Assembly (NCBI RefSeq): GCF_009799805.1
Contig: NZ_CP047050.1
Coordinates: 2,680,001 to 2,744,000 of the forward strand
DNA length: 64,000 bases
DNA from: Myroides phaeus
Lineage (GTDB): Bacteria; Bacteroidota; Bacteroidia; Flavobacteriales; Flavobacteriaceae
Reading direction: 5' to 3'
Shown: positions 35,813-45,296 of the stretch, piece after piece
Numbering within the stretch: the stretch's first letter is position 1
How the letters are laid out: every line of letters begins with the position of its first letter
Notes under the pieces: model-generated
Databases searched by the model: none
Told to the model about the DNA's origin: nothing
The model's input: the letters and a program-made list of their open reading frames with translations, nothing else
Position numbers and translations under genes: made by a program

Positions 35813-36379
35813 TTATTCTTTGATACGCTCCATGTAAGCACCTGTAGCTGTATCAATCTTAACTTTATCTCCTTCATTGATAAACAAAGGAACGTTGATT
35901 GTAGCTCCAGTTTCTACAGTAGCAGGCTTAGTTGCATTTGTTGCAGTATTACCTTTTACACCTGGCTCAGTATATGTAATTTCTAAAATAACAGAAGCTG
36001 GCATATCAACTGAAAGTGGTAACTCAGTATCTGTATTAATTTGAACCATTACCATTTCTCCTTCTTTTAATAAATCAGGAGCATCTAAGATATCTCTTAA
36101 TAAAGTAATTTGTTCATAGTTCTCAACATTCATAAAATGGAACTGATCCCCTTCTGGGTATAAATATTGAAATTTATGTGTTTCTACTCTCACAGTATCA
36201 ATTTTGTGTCCAGCAGAAAAAGTGTTTTCTAATACTCTACCATTAGTCAAACTTCTCATTTTTGTTCTAACGAAAGCAGGTCCTTTTCCAGGTTTAACGT
36301 GTAAGAATTCAACAATTTTATAAATATCATTGTTGTACTTAATACATAAACCATTTCTAATATCAGCTGTAGTTGCCAT
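35813..36379 (-). CDS. efp: Elongation factor P
   Basis: Translation factor that relieves ribosome stalling at polyproline stretches. It has 188 residues in three beta domains. The tip loop that carries the modified lysine in other species reads KPGKGPAFV, with Lys at the expected place, and the late ITYTEPGVKGNTATNATKPA is typical. It is embedded in the lipid A operon between lpxA and the second lpxD-like gene, an arrangement I recall from other Bacteroidota. Confidence 0.97.
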   Translation of the reverse strand: MATTADIRNGLCIKYNNDIYKIVEFLHVKPGKGPAFVRTKMRSLTNGRVLENTFSAGHKIDTVRVETHKFQYLYPEGDQFHFMNVENYEQITLLRDILDAPDLLKEGEMVMVQINTDTELPLSVDMPASVILEITYTEPGVKGNTATNATKPATVETGATINVPLFINEGDKVKIDTATGAYMERIKE

Positions 36380-36410
36380 TTTCTAAATATATTTAGTTTA
36401 ATACTTAATT

Positions 36411-37196
36411 CTAATAAATTCCTGAATATCCTCTCATAATTCCTCTTGAAGAACTACGGATAAACATAATAATCTCGTCTCTCTCTGGAGTAGCCTCCAT
36501 CTCAGTTTCTATAATCTCCAATGCTTGGCTTGTATTATAGTTTTTCTGATATAACAGACGATAAATTTCTTGAACTTCTCTAATTTTATCTGGAGTAAAC
36601 CCTCTTCTTCTCAATCCAACTGAGTTAATACCTGCATATGAAATTGGCTCACGAGCTGCTTTAATATACGGAGGAACGTCTTTACGAACCAATGTACCAC
36701 CTGTAATGAATGAATGAGAACCAATTGTACAAAACTGGTGTACAGCAACAAGACCTGCTAAAACTACAAAATCCCCTACTGTTACGTGTCCAGCTAAAGT
36801 ACTTGAATTTGAAAAGATACAGTTATCACCTACGATACAATCGTGAGCAATATGACTATATGCTTGGATAAGACAATTCTTTCCAACTACAGTTTTGTAT
36901 CTATCTTTCGTACCTCTATTTATAGTTACGCATTCACGAATTGTTGTATTGTCTCCAATTTCTACTGTAGTAACTTCTCCCTCAAATTTTAAATCTTGTG
37001 GTTCTGCTGAAATTACCGCTCCTGGAAATATCTTACAATTTTTACCAATGCGTGCCCCTTCCATAATAGTCACATTTGACCCAATCCAAGTTCCTTCACC
37101 AATTTCTACATTATTGTGAATTGTAGAAAACGGCTCAATCACTACGTTACGTGCTATTTTTGCTCCTGGGTGAACGTATGCTAAAGGCTGATTCAT
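36411..37196 (-). CDS. lpxA: UDP-N-acetylglucosamine acyltransferase
   Basis: First enzyme of lipid A synthesis, transferring a 3-hydroxyacyl chain from acyl carrier protein to UDP-GlcNAc. Length 261 is standard. Hexapeptide repeats run from PGAKIARNVVIEPFS. The catalytic His region reads YSHIAHDCIVGDN. The C-terminal helical segment with GLRRRGFTPDKIREVQEIYR is characteristic. It starts 13 bases after lpxC-fabZ. Confidence 0.97.
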   Translation of the reverse strand: MNQPLAYVHPGAKIARNVVIEPFSTIHNNVEIGEGTWIGSNVTIMEGARIGKNCKIFPGAVISAEPQDLKFEGEVTTVEIGDNTTIRECVTINRGTKDRYKTVVGKNCLIQAYSHIAHDCIVGDNCIFSNSSTLAGHVTVGDFVVLAGLVAVHQFCTIGSHSFITGGTLVRKDVPPYIKAAREPISYAGINSVGLRRRGFTPDKIREVQEIYRLLYQKNYNTSQALEIIETEMEATPERDEIIMFIRSSSRGIMRGYSGIY

Positions 37197-37209
37197 ATTA
37201 TCTCTTTAT

Positions 37210-38601
37210 TTAATTTTTAATTTTTGAAATTTGAGCCATTAGCTCTGCTTCAGCTACAAGTTTTCCATTTGCATATGCATATCCTTGCATATGACAAATT
37301 CCACGACGTATAGGCGTGATTAATTCTAACTTAAAGACTAAAGTGTCACCTGGGGTAACTTTATGTTTAAACTTAACATTATCCATTTTCATGAAATAAG
37401 TTAAGTAATTCTCAGGATCTGGTACTGTACTTAAAATCAAGATTCCTCCTGATTGTGCCATTGCTTCACAGATTAAAACCCCTGGCATAACTGGTGCTCC
37501 TGGGAAGTGACCAACGAAAAACTGCTCATTCATTGTTACGTTCTTCAATCCTACTACGTGAGATTCAGACATTTCTAAAATCTTATCTACAAGCAAGAAT
37601 GGAGGTCTGTGTGGTAACAAGGCCATAATTTGATTCACATCCATTAAAGGTTCTTTATGCAAATCATAAGTAGGTACTTGATTACGCTTTTCATTGCGAA
37701 TAATCTTAGACATTTTCTTAGCAAAACTTGTGTTTACTGAGTGCCCTGGTTTATTAGCAATTACTTTCCCTCTAATACGAGTTCCAATCAACGCTAAATC
37801 ACCAATAACGTCTAATAATTTATGACGAGCCGCCTCATTAGGATAATGTAAAGTAAGGTTATCTAAAACACCATTTGGTTTAACGCTTATTTCGTCTTTT
37901 CCAAACGCCTTTTTCAAGTGTTCCATTGTCTCTGGAGAAATCTCTTTATCCACGTAAACAATAGCATTATTCAAATCTCCTCCTTTGATTAACCCGTGAG
38001 CCAACAAAGCTTCTAATTCGTGTAGGAAACTAAATGTTCTCGCTTCAGAAATCTCCTCTTTAAAATCGTGAATTGATTTAAGAGTAGCATTTTGAGTACC
38101 CAACACTTTTGTTCCAAAATCTACCATTGCTGTAACTTGGTAGCAATCACAAGGCATTACGATAATCTCACTTCCTGTAGTTTCATCTACAAAAGAAATT
38201 ACCTCTTTTACGATATACTCATCGCGTTCCGCATCTTGTTCTACAACTCCAGCCTTTTCTACAGCTTCAACAAAGTATTTAGAAGACCCATCCATAATCG
38301 GTGGCTCAGATGCATTTAATTCGATAATAACATTATCTAAATCACATCCAACAAAAGCAGCTAAAACGTGCTCAGTTGTTTGAATTTTAACACCTTTTTT
38401 TTCAAGGTTTGTACCACGTTGTGTTGTCACAACATAATTTGCATCTGCTTCAATAACAGGATGCCCTTCCAAATCCATACGAACGAACGTAAAACCATTG
38501 TTCACTGGAGCTGGCTTAATAGTCATAGTAACCTCTTGACCTGTATGTAATCCAACACCCTTTAATGTTACTTCATTCTGGATGGTTTTCTGTTTAACCA
38601 T
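37210..38601 (-). CDS. lpxC-fabZ: LpxC-FabZ fusion: UDP-3-O-acyl-GlcNAc deacetylase / 3-hydroxyacyl-ACP dehydratase
   Basis: Bifunctional 463-residue protein of the kind known in Bacteroidota. Residues 1-305 are LpxC, with GVGLHTGQEVTM, the zinc region TTEHVLAAF, GSSKYFVEA and NKPGHSVNT. Residues about 315-463 are FabZ, with LLPHRPPFLLVDKI and the catalytic His and Glu in GHFPGAPVMPGVLICEAMAQ. The fusion couples the committed step of lipid A synthesis with supply of unsaturated acyl-ACP for phospholipids. It lies 35 bases after lpxD. Confidence 0.97.
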   Translation of the reverse strand: MVKQKTIQNEVTLKGVGLHTGQEVTMTIKPAPVNNGFTFVRMDLEGHPVIEADANYVVTTQRGTNLEKKGVKIQTTEHVLAAFVGCDLDNVIIELNASEPPIMDGSSKYFVEAVEKAGVVEQDAERDEYIVKEVISFVDETTGSEIIVMPCDCYQVTAMVDFGTKVLGTQNATLKSIHDFKEEISEARTFSFLHELEALLAHGLIKGGDLNNAIVYVDKEISPETMEHLKKAFGKDEISVKPNGVLDNLTLHYPNEAARHKLLDVIGDLALIGTRIRGKVIANKPGHSVNTSFAKKMSKIIRNEKRNQVPTYDLHKEPLMDVNQIMALLPHRPPFLLVDKILEMSESHVVGLKNVTMNEQFFVGHFPGAPVMPGVLICEAMAQSGGILILSTVPDPENYLTYFMKMDNVKFKHKVTPGDTLVFKLELITPIRRGICHMQGYAYANGKLVAEAELMAQISKIKN

Positions 38602-38636
38602 AATTAAATCTCTTTAAATATTTTGATAGACTATAA

Positions 38637-39653
38637 TTATATCTTCTTTTTTAAATCTTCTACATCACTTACTATCTTAGTCAAATTCTTGAAATGACTA
38701 TATGAACGTAAGAAATCACCGTGTGCAAATGCAGGAGTTCCTTGAACTGCAGTATTGCTTTCAATACTTTTACTCACACCTGCTTGTGCTTGAATCTTTA
38801 CATTATCTCCAATCACAATATGCCCTACGATACCAACTTGTCCTCCAATAAGACAATGTTTCCCAATTTTAGTTGATCCCGCAACACCAGTTTGTGATGC
38901 GATTACTGTATTTTCTCCAATCTCTACATTATGAGCGATTTGAATCTGGTTGTCTAATTTAACACCTTTGCGGATAATAGTAGAACCTAAAGTAGCACGA
39001 TCAATTGTCGTTGCTGCTCCTATTTCCACATTATCTTCAATGATTACATTACCAATCTGTGGCACTTTACTATAAGTTCCATCAGCATTGGGTGCAAATC
39101 CAAATCCATCTGATCCAACAATTACACCTGCGTGAATTGTACAATTATTACCAATAACAGTTTCAGAATAGATACGTACACCTGCAAAAAGCACAGTGTT
39201 ATCTCCTATTCTTACGTTATCACCAACAAATGTATTCGGATATATTTTTACGTTTTTACCAATCTTAACATTCTTACCTAAATAGCAAAAACTACCTAAA
39301 TATAACTCTTCCCCGTATTCAACACCTTCAGAAATAACTGACGGTTGTTCAATACCAGACTTCATTAATTTAACTTGATTGTAATACTCCAACAATTTAG
39401 AAAATGCTTTATACGCATCATCTACCTTAATTAAAGTAGCCTCAATTGGATGTTCTGGTTCAAATGTTTTATTAACAATTACTACCGAAGCTTTGGTAGT
39501 GTAGATATGATGTATGTATTTAGGATTTGCTAAAAAAGAAATAGACCCTTCAGTTCCTTCTTCAATTTTAGCTAAAGTACTTACTTCAATTGCAGGATTT
39601 CCTACAATATCTCCTCCTAATACTGACGCTATTTGTTCTGCTGCTATTTTCAT
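38637..39653 (-). CDS. lpxD: UDP-3-O-acylglucosamine N-acyltransferase
   Basis: Third enzyme of lipid A synthesis, adding the N-linked 3-hydroxyacyl chain. The 338 residues show the full LpxD layout: N-terminal nucleotide-binding domain ([13 protein letters not shown]), hexapeptide helix with [14 protein letters not shown] and [14 protein letters not shown], the catalytic His region [16 protein letters not shown], and a C-terminal helix. This is the orthodox copy; a shorter paralogue is downstream. A CAAAAATA at 39659 could be a -7 box but would give almost no leader. Confidence 0.96.
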   Translation of the reverse strand: MKIAAEQIASVLGGDIVGNPAIEVSTLAKIEEGTEGSISFLANPKYIHHIYTTKASVVIVNKTFEPEHPIEATLIKVDDAYKAFSKLLEYYNQVKLMKSGIEQPSVISEGVEYGEELYLGSFCYLGKNVKIGKNVKIYPNTFVGDNVRIGDNTVLFAGVRIYSETVIGNNCTIHAGVIVGSDGFGFAPNADGTYSKVPQIGNVIIEDNVEIGAATTIDRATLGSTIIRKGVKLDNQIQIAHNVEIGENTVIASQTGVAGSTKIGKHCLIGGQVGIVGHIVIGDNVKIQAQAGVSKSIESNTAVQGTPAFAHGDFLRSYSHFKNLTKIVSDVEDLKKKI

Positions 39654-39683
39654 TGTGGCAAAAATATAAAATATAATTGAAAC

Positions 39684-40922
39684 TTAACTTTCAAAAACGT
39701 TTTTTGGATAACAAACAAAGTACTTTGTTACTAATTTAGTTAATGACTTTAAGTTTAATTCATCTGAAATCGATAAAACATCTTTTACAGAGCCATCTTT
39801 CTTCAAAATCATAATCGGTTCTTTACTCTTGCTATACGCTTGGTTTTCAACCTTGCCTTTAAACACAAAATACTTTGCTGCTTCATTAGAAATACCATAC
39901 TTTTCTGTAATTTTATCTAACATCACATTCATCTTGGCTTTTGTCTCTTCTTTATCAGAAACAATCTCAATTCGCAACAACTCACGATTCACAATCATTT
40001 TACTCAATTCTGCTAAAATAAAGTCTTTGTGAAACTGCCACGACTTCAAAGCTCCCATAATGTCAGAATCATCTAACAAAGCGAACTTCTCTAATGCCAT
40101 TGTATCAAAATCATCGTGATCAATGTGATTTTTCAAAAAGAACAATAGCGACTCACTACACCAAAGCTCAACACCTTTATGCGTTAACTCTTTTGCTCTC
40201 TTCAAAATGCGCACCAAAATTAGCTCAGCACATACACTTGTTTTATGTAAATACGCTTGCCAATACATCATACGACGTGCTATCAAAAACATCTCTACAG
40301 AATAAATTCCCTTTTTCTCTACAACTAATTCATCATTGACTACATTCAACATTTGAATTAATCGCTCTGAGTTGATATTCCCTTCCGCTACCCCACTATA
40401 AAAACTATCGCGTTTTAGGTAATCCATTCTATCCATATCCAACTGACCTGAAATCAATTGCAACATAAACTTACGGTGATATCTCCCTTGAAATATTTCA
40501 ATCGCCAAACTCAATTGTCCGTTAAACTCTTGATTCAAGCGATTCATAAATAAAATAGAAATCTCCTCGTGATGAACTCCTTCCACAATACTTTCTTCCA
40601 TTGCGTGAGAGAATGGCCCGTGTCCAATATCGTGTAGCAAAATAGCCACATATAGCGCATTCTCTTCCTCTTCAGAAATAGAAACATTTTTGAATCGAAG
40701 TACTTGCACTGCCTTTTGCATCAAGTGCATACAACCTAAAGCGTGGTGAAAACGCGTATGATGAGCTCCTGGATAAACAAGATAAGATACCCCCATCTGA
40801 GATATTCTTCTCAAGCGTTGAAAGTAAGGGTGTTCGATTAAATCGTACACTAAAGAATTCGGAATCGTAATGAACCCATAAATAGGGTCATTCAATATCT
40901 TAAGTTTATTTAATTTACTCAA
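39684..40922 (-). CDS. HD-domain phosphohydrolase
   Basis: A 412-residue cytoplasmic metal-dependent phosphohydrolase of the dGTPase-like HD family. Metal-site motifs are HHTRFHHALGC and LLHDIGHGPFSHAMEE, followed by the conserved LISGQLDMDRMDYLKRDS. Its nucleotide substrate is unknown. It is the first gene of the lipid A operon (30 bases before lpxD). Translation appears to start at a TTG (40922); MSKLNKLKILNDPIYGF matches the N-terminus I recall for flavobacterial homologues. Confidence 0.9.
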   Translation of the reverse strand: MSKLNKLKILNDPIYGFITIPNSLVYDLIEHPYFQRLRRISQMGVSYLVYPGAHHTRFHHALGCMHLMQKAVQVLRFKNVSISEEEENALYVAILLHDIGHGPFSHAMEESIVEGVHHEEISILFMNRLNQEFNGQLSLAIEIFQGRYHRKFMLQLISGQLDMDRMDYLKRDSFYSGVAEGNINSERLIQMLNVVNDELVVEKKGIYSVEMFLIARRMMYWQAYLHKTSVCAELILVRILKRAKELTHKGVELWCSESLLFFLKNHIDHDDFDTMALEKFALLDDSDIMGALKSWQFHKDFILAELSKMIVNRELLRIEIVSDKEETKAKMNVMLDKITEKYGISNEAAKYFVFKGKVENQAYSKSKEPIMILKKDGSVKDVLSISDELNLKSLTKLVTKYFVCYPKNVFES

Positions 40923-40950
40923 TGATTATTGTTTTTTTGATAAACACTTA

Positions 40951-40958
40951 CAAATATA
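40951..40958 (-). promoter_or_regulatory. -7 box (TATATTTG on the minus strand) of the HD-lpx operon
   Basis: CAAATATA on the plus strand, 29 bases before the TTG start at 40922. No -33 element is clear. Confidence 0.55.
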
Positions 40959-40965
40959 GCAATAT

Positions 40966-41010
40966 AATAAAAGCCGTACCTATTTCATACGAAAAGATAC
41001 GGCTTTTATT
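40966..41010 (-). terminator. Terminator of the yaaA-hutH operon
   Basis: AATAAAAGCCGTA and TACGGCTTTTATT form a 13-base stem with a 19-base loop, just downstream of the hutH stop at 41037. Confidence 0.8.
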
Positions 41011-41036
41011 AATTAATTCACGATTTACTTAACGTT

Positions 41037-42539
41037 TTAAGCGTCTAAATCGATTTGAAAAGAGTTTAAGAACGCAATTGAACGCTCAATATCATAATGT
41101 AAAATACGGTCTGCATCTACAAATGGCACTTCTTCTCTGTATATTTTTACAAATGACTCTATAAAATCACTTGATTTAGCAGGTCTTCTAAACTCTAAAG
41201 CTTGTGAAGCATTCATAAGCTCAATAGCTAAAATACGCTCTAAGTTCTCAACAATACGCAATGCCTTTGTAGCACCGTTTGCTCCCATACTCACGTGATC
41301 TTCTTGTCCATTACTTGAAACAATACTATCAACGCTTGACGGAGTAGCTAATTGCTTGTTTTGGCTAACAATACTCGCTGCTGTGTACTGCGGAATCATA
41401 AATCCTGAATTCAATCCTGGATCTGATACTAAAAACGCAGGTAATCCTCTTAAACCAGAAATCAACTGGTATGTTCTTCTTTCAGAAATACTACCTAATT
41501 CAGCTAATGCAATTCCTAAAAAGTCTAATGCTAAAGCTAATGGCTGTCCGTGGAAGTTTCCACCTGACACAATAATATCTTCTTTATAGAATACATTCGG
41601 ATTATCTGTTACCGAGTTTATTTCTGTTTTAAACACGCGATCTACATAGTCAATTGCATCTTTTGACGCACCGTGAACTTGAGGAATACATCTAAAAGAA
41701 TACGGATCTTGTACGTGTTCTTTAGGACGTTTAATCAACTCCGATCCATCTAACATTTCATTGAAAAACTGCGCTGTTTCAATCTGCCCTTTATGAGGTC
41801 TTACAAAGTGAATCAACTCGTTAAAAGGCTCTATTCTACCGTCAAACCCCTCTAAAGAAACTGCACCAATTACGTCAGCTAAATAAGACAAACGCTTAGA
41901 TTTAATCATTACATAACAACCGTAAGCACTCATAAACTGTGTTCCATTCAACAAAGCTAATCCCTCTTTAGACTTCATCGTTATTGGTTCCCATCCGTTT
42001 TTCTCAAGCACTTTAGCAGCAGGCTGACGGAATCCATCTGCATACACTTCACCTTCACCAATTAAAGGCAATGACAAGTGAGCTAACGGAGCTAAATCTC
42101 CAGATGCTCCTAAAGAACCTTGTGTATAAACAACAGGTAAAATATCATTGTTATAAAAATCAATCAAACGCTCTACTGTAGCTAATTGAACCCCTGAATT
42201 ACCATAACTCAAAGACTTAACTTTTAGCAACAGCATAATTTTAATAATCTCTTCCGGAACCAACTCTCCAGTTCCACAAGCGTGAGACTTCATTAAGTTT
42301 TCCTGTAATTTAGACAAGTTTTCATTGTCAATTTTCACGTTACACAAAGAACCAAATCCTGTATTAATTCCATAAATAGGATCCTTGTGCTCCGCCATTT
42401 TATTGTCTAAATAAGTACGACAATTTTCAATATTTGCACGTGCTTCCTCTGACAATTGGATCTTTTGACCCTGTGTTAATATTTCATTTAATTTCTCAAT
42501 TGTAAATACATCTGAGCTAATATAATGTACTGCTTCCAT
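41037..42539 (-). CDS. hutH: Histidine ammonia-lyase
   Basis: Deaminates histidine to urocanate. The 500 residues belong to the MIO-dependent lyase family: the self-forming cofactor triad Ala-Ser-Gly is at 145-147 (GSLGASGDLAPLAH), with YGINTGFGS and the late SVDSIVSSNGQEDHVSMG. Ser85-His86 in NLMKSHACG follows the pattern of histidine rather than tyrosine or phenylalanine lyases. No hutU, hutI or hutG is adjacent. It follows yaaA by 28 bases. Confidence 0.9.
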   Translation of the reverse strand: MEAVHYISSDVFTIEKLNEILTQGQKIQLSEEARANIENCRTYLDNKMAEHKDPIYGINTGFGSLCNVKIDNENLSKLQENLMKSHACGTGELVPEEIIKIMLLLKVKSLSYGNSGVQLATVERLIDFYNNDILPVVYTQGSLGASGDLAPLAHLSLPLIGEGEVYADGFRQPAAKVLEKNGWEPITMKSKEGLALLNGTQFMSAYGCYVMIKSKRLSYLADVIGAVSLEGFDGRIEPFNELIHFVRPHKGQIETAQFFNEMLDGSELIKRPKEHVQDPYSFRCIPQVHGASKDAIDYVDRVFKTEINSVTDNPNVFYKEDIIVSGGNFHGQPLALALDFLGIALAELGSISERRTYQLISGLRGLPAFLVSDPGLNSGFMIPQYTAASIVSQNKQLATPSSVDSIVSSNGQEDHVSMGANGATKALRIVENLERILAIELMNASQALEFRRPAKSSDFIESFVKIYREEVPFVDADRILHYDIERSIAFLNSFQIDLDA

Positions 42540-42567
42540 AAGTTTTTGTTGGTGGTATAATATAAAT

Positions 42568-43335
42568 TTATCTTGTAAACACTAATTTATTTCCTTTCGA
42601 ATCTCCTTCGCTCCAAGCATATCCATCTACATTAAACTTTTTCAAGCCATCTAAGTCCTCAATACCATTATCAATAATATATCTAACCATCATTCCTCTT
42701 GCTTTCTTAGCATAGAAACTAATCACTTTTAGCTTCCCATCTCTAAGCTCTTTAAACTCCGGAGTAATCAATGTAGCCTTTAACGCTGCTTTATCTACAG
42801 CACTGAAGTACTCATTACTTGCCAAGTTTACCAATAACTCTCCTTGCTTCATTTCTTTATTTAGCGATTCTGCAATCACTGGTTTCCAAAACTCATACAG
42901 GTTTGCATTAGCACCTACAGGCATCTTAGTTCCCATTTCTAATCTATAAGGCTCTATCTCATCTAACGGTTTCAAAATACCATATAAACCAGATAAAATC
43001 CTAAGCTTATTTTGTAATTCTTCTATTTGTTCAACTTTCAACGAATAAGCATCAAGTCCGCCATAAACATCTCCATTAAACGCAAAAACCGCCTGTCTAA
43101 AATCTTCCTCATTTCCATCCTTCTTCACAAAAACACGCTCTTGATTACGCTTCCAATTCAATTCAGCCAAATTCGATGAAATCTTCATCAATGCCTCCAA
43201 GTCCATTGGAGTTTTTGATTTCAACACTTCATTAATCTCTTTCGATTCTTTTATAAAAATGGGTTTTGTACTTGTAAGCACAGGCACCTCACTTGTATAA
43301 TCTAAACTCTTTGCTGGCGATATTAAAATTTTCAT
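42568..43335 (-). CDS. yaaA: Peroxide stress protein YaaA
   Basis: DNA-binding protein of the UPF0246 family that limits oxidative damage in E. coli. Length 255 is standard. Diagnostic stretches are MKILISPAKSLD at the start, VFAFNGDVYGGLDAY, LRILSGLYGILKPLD, RLEMGTKM and VISFYAKKARGMM. A -7 box (43356) precedes it. Confidence 0.95.
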   Translation of the reverse strand: MKILISPAKSLDYTSEVPVLTSTKPIFIKESKEINEVLKSKTPMDLEALMKISSNLAELNWKRNQERVFVKKDGNEEDFRQAVFAFNGDVYGGLDAYSLKVEQIEELQNKLRILSGLYGILKPLDEIEPYRLEMGTKMPVGANANLYEFWKPVIAESLNKEMKQGELLVNLASNEYFSAVDKAALKATLITPEFKELRDGKLKVISFYAKKARGMMVRYIIDNGIEDLDGLKKFNVDGYAWSEGDSKGNKLVFTR

Positions 43336-43355
43336 ATTTTCTTTTTTATGCTTCC

Positions 43356-43363
43356 CAAATATA
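43356..43363 (-). promoter_or_regulatory. -7 box (TATATTTG on the minus strand) of yaaA
   Basis: CAAATATA on the plus strand, 21 bases before the ATG of yaaA. No clear -33 element. Confidence 0.5.
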
Positions 43364-43760
43364 GGGTAAGTATTTAAAATATCATATTTTGCAGAGACAC
43401 CTTTTCGCTAATTTATATAGCATTAACAATATTTTATACACTTAAACAATAGTACTACAGTCCTTTAAGATAACAATACTAAACCTTCTTAAAGTAATTA
43501 CTCGCAAACATAATTTTTCCTCAAAAACACAACACCCTGAAAATCAACCCCACACATTTACGCATTCGCAAAACAGAAACTCAAACAGCAGAAGTTTTAA
43601 TAATAAAGTAATTTATATTCTTTCATATAACTTATTCCCTCCTCTTTAAGCATAACTCGAAAATGCAAAATAAACTCTCTCACACCTCAAAAATGCCAAA
43701 GTGATTATTTTAATATCAAATGCACTAAAAAACAATTATTGCCTCCTCTTCAAACACTTC

Positions 43761-43853
43761 TATGAGTATCGTCTGAGAGCCCTCTGAGTATTCTCCGACA
43801 AAATGCCCCTCAGCCCAGTATTCTCGAAGGATTGTCGGACTATTGTCGGACAA
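43761..43853. repeat. Two-sided array of 11-base units (TCTGAG / TTGTCGGAC)
   Basis: TATGAG, TCTGAG, TCTGAG and TCCGAC begin at 43761, 43772, 43783 and 43794, each 11 apart. A second set, TTCTCGAAGGA, TTGTCGGACTA and TTGTCGGACAA, begins at 43821, 43832 and 43843, again 11 apart. CCGACAA of the first set is the complement of TTGTCGG in the second. The layout copies the block at 14880-14953 but with different unit sequences. Confidence 0.75.
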
Positions 43854-44070
43854 ACCCCTTTTAAGACACGCCTAAAAACTAAATAATTACTGAAAAAAAG
43901 CAATAATTAAAAATATAAAGCACTTGTAATCAATATTTTACACTTTAAAAAACAACTACTTTCTTACTTTTACAAAGCAGCAGTATACCCCACTTTTTTA
44001 ATGAAAAATAGGCTTAAAAATGCTTTTTTGATCCAATTTGAGGTAATAAACACAAGTTTTTTACACAAAA

Positions 44071-44101
44071 AAAGGGACCTTACTTAATGTAAAATCCCTT
44101 T
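44071..44101 (-). terminator. Terminator of the AraC-type regulator gene
   Basis: AAAGGGA/TCCCTTT stem, extended inside by TTAC/GTAA, with an A run on the left that becomes the T tail on the minus strand. Confidence 0.75.
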
Positions 44102-44119
44102 GTATCACAAACAGACAAA

Positions 44120-45082
44120 TTATATTTCTCCGTTTATTACCTTATTTTTAAACTCCGTTGGTGTAATTCCTACAAAATGTTTAAAGTACTTATTAAACGT
44201 TGTTTTCGAATTAAAACCGGAATTTACAATAACACCATCAATCAACAAATCTTGCCGTTCTTGCATAATTTTTTTAGCATACTTAATACGATAACTCGCT
44301 ACTAAGTTGTAAAAATTAACTCCCATTGTTCTATTGAGTGTATCTGACAACTGCGCCTTGGTAAAATTAAGCTCCTTTGCTAACATTTCAACTGTAAAGT
44401 CACGATCTAAATACAACGTACTCTTCTCAAAAAACTCAATTACCTTACGACTATCCTCTGTACAAATTGGCAAAGTATCATATTGTAACATTGGCTTTAC
44501 TTTTTCCAATACCAAGTTTGATTGATTAATTCCAATTACCTCGTGACAATCACAGTATGACAGTCTAACTAAAGTAACAATAGAATAAATTAACCCAACT
44601 CCCACAGTACTAAAAAAGAAATACTCAAAGACAGTATTGTATTCTAACTCGTGATAAATGTAGGTCAATTTTGAAAAGTTAACTGTCGTCGCTGCTATTA
44701 AAACAAGTGAAACTACCAATATATAGTTCAACTCCATTGATGTTACAACATCCTTGCGTTCTTGTACTTCCTTAATCTCTTTTAAAAGACAAGACAGATT
44801 AGTTACATTACAGCAAACTACCGCTATAAGTAAATACATCTGATTGTAGTACAACATATAAAACAAGGCACTGAAAAAGACTAATAACAAAACACCGAAG
44901 CGCTCATTATGGTGCTTTCTCGCTCTACGTTTTAAAAAGAACAATAATAAAAAGCCTTCCAAATAAATAAAGTACAAAGGTGCACCTATAAATTTTGTTA
45001 CAATACTATAAAGAAATATAACTATTGAAAAGACTACTAATAACCTAAATTGAGAGATAGATCTCTCGGGCTTTAACTGCAT
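44120..45082 (-). CDS. Membrane-anchored AraC-family transcription regulator
   Basis: A 320-residue protein. Residues about 10-190 contain six or seven hydrophobic segments (RLLVVFSIVIFLYSIV, YFIYLEGFLLLFFL, YILVVSLVLIAATTV, YFFFSTVGVGLIYSIV). Residues about 220-318 are an AraC-type double helix-turn-helix (TVEMLAKELNFTKAQLSDTL; GFNSKTTFNKYFKHFVG). This architecture suggests sensing in or through the membrane. It lies directly downstream of the surface-protein operon, in the same direction but behind a hairpin, and is a candidate for its regulator by position only. Confidence 0.85.
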   Translation of the reverse strand: MQLKPERSISQFRLLVVFSIVIFLYSIVTKFIGAPLYFIYLEGFLLLFFLKRRARKHHNERFGVLLLVFFSALFYMLYYNQMYLLIAVVCCNVTNLSCLLKEIKEVQERKDVVTSMELNYILVVSLVLIAATTVNFSKLTYIYHELEYNTVFEYFFFSTVGVGLIYSIVTLVRLSYCDCHEVIGINQSNLVLEKVKPMLQYDTLPICTEDSRKVIEFFEKSTLYLDRDFTVEMLAKELNFTKAQLSDTLNRTMGVNFYNLVASYRIKYAKKIMQERQDLLIDGVIVNSGFNSKTTFNKYFKHFVGITPTEFKNKVINGEI

Positions 45083-45199
45083 AAATTTGATGTGGGGATT
45101 TATTTAAAAATTAGCAAAACATATAGTTGGGGATGCTTTGCTGTAAGTGAAACCGACTAAGTAGTTCACTTATTTTATTTGATTCTATCTCTATTACAA

Positions 45200-45221
45200 A
45201 GAGCTCCCCGAAAGAAGCTCT
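45200..45221 (-). terminator. Hairpin after the porP/sprF-like gene
   Basis: AGAGCT (45200-45205) pairs with AGCTCT (45216-45221), and minus-strand TTTGT follows. It is a modest terminator candidate for the 18-kb operon, upstream of the AraC-type gene. Confidence 0.5.
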
Positions 45222-45296
45222 GTATATTAACACGTTATGTTTTACTCTTTTTTTTCCTTACAAAAGAATTATTCTAACATCCTTTACTCTTCAATA

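Larger units (their letters stand above)
43336..44119. other. Long AT-rich intergenic region, 784 bases
   Basis: Non-coding by inspection. It holds the yaaA -7 box on the left, the 11-base-period array at 43761-43853, and the terminator of the AraC-type gene at 44071-44101. The rest is AT-rich with no structure I can name. Confidence 0.6.

Noticed and set aside
39659..39666. A -7 box (CAAAAATA) immediately upstream of lpxD
   Set aside because: It would start transcription about one base before the ATG and has no -33 element. The gene is close behind the HD-domain gene, so read-through is simpler.
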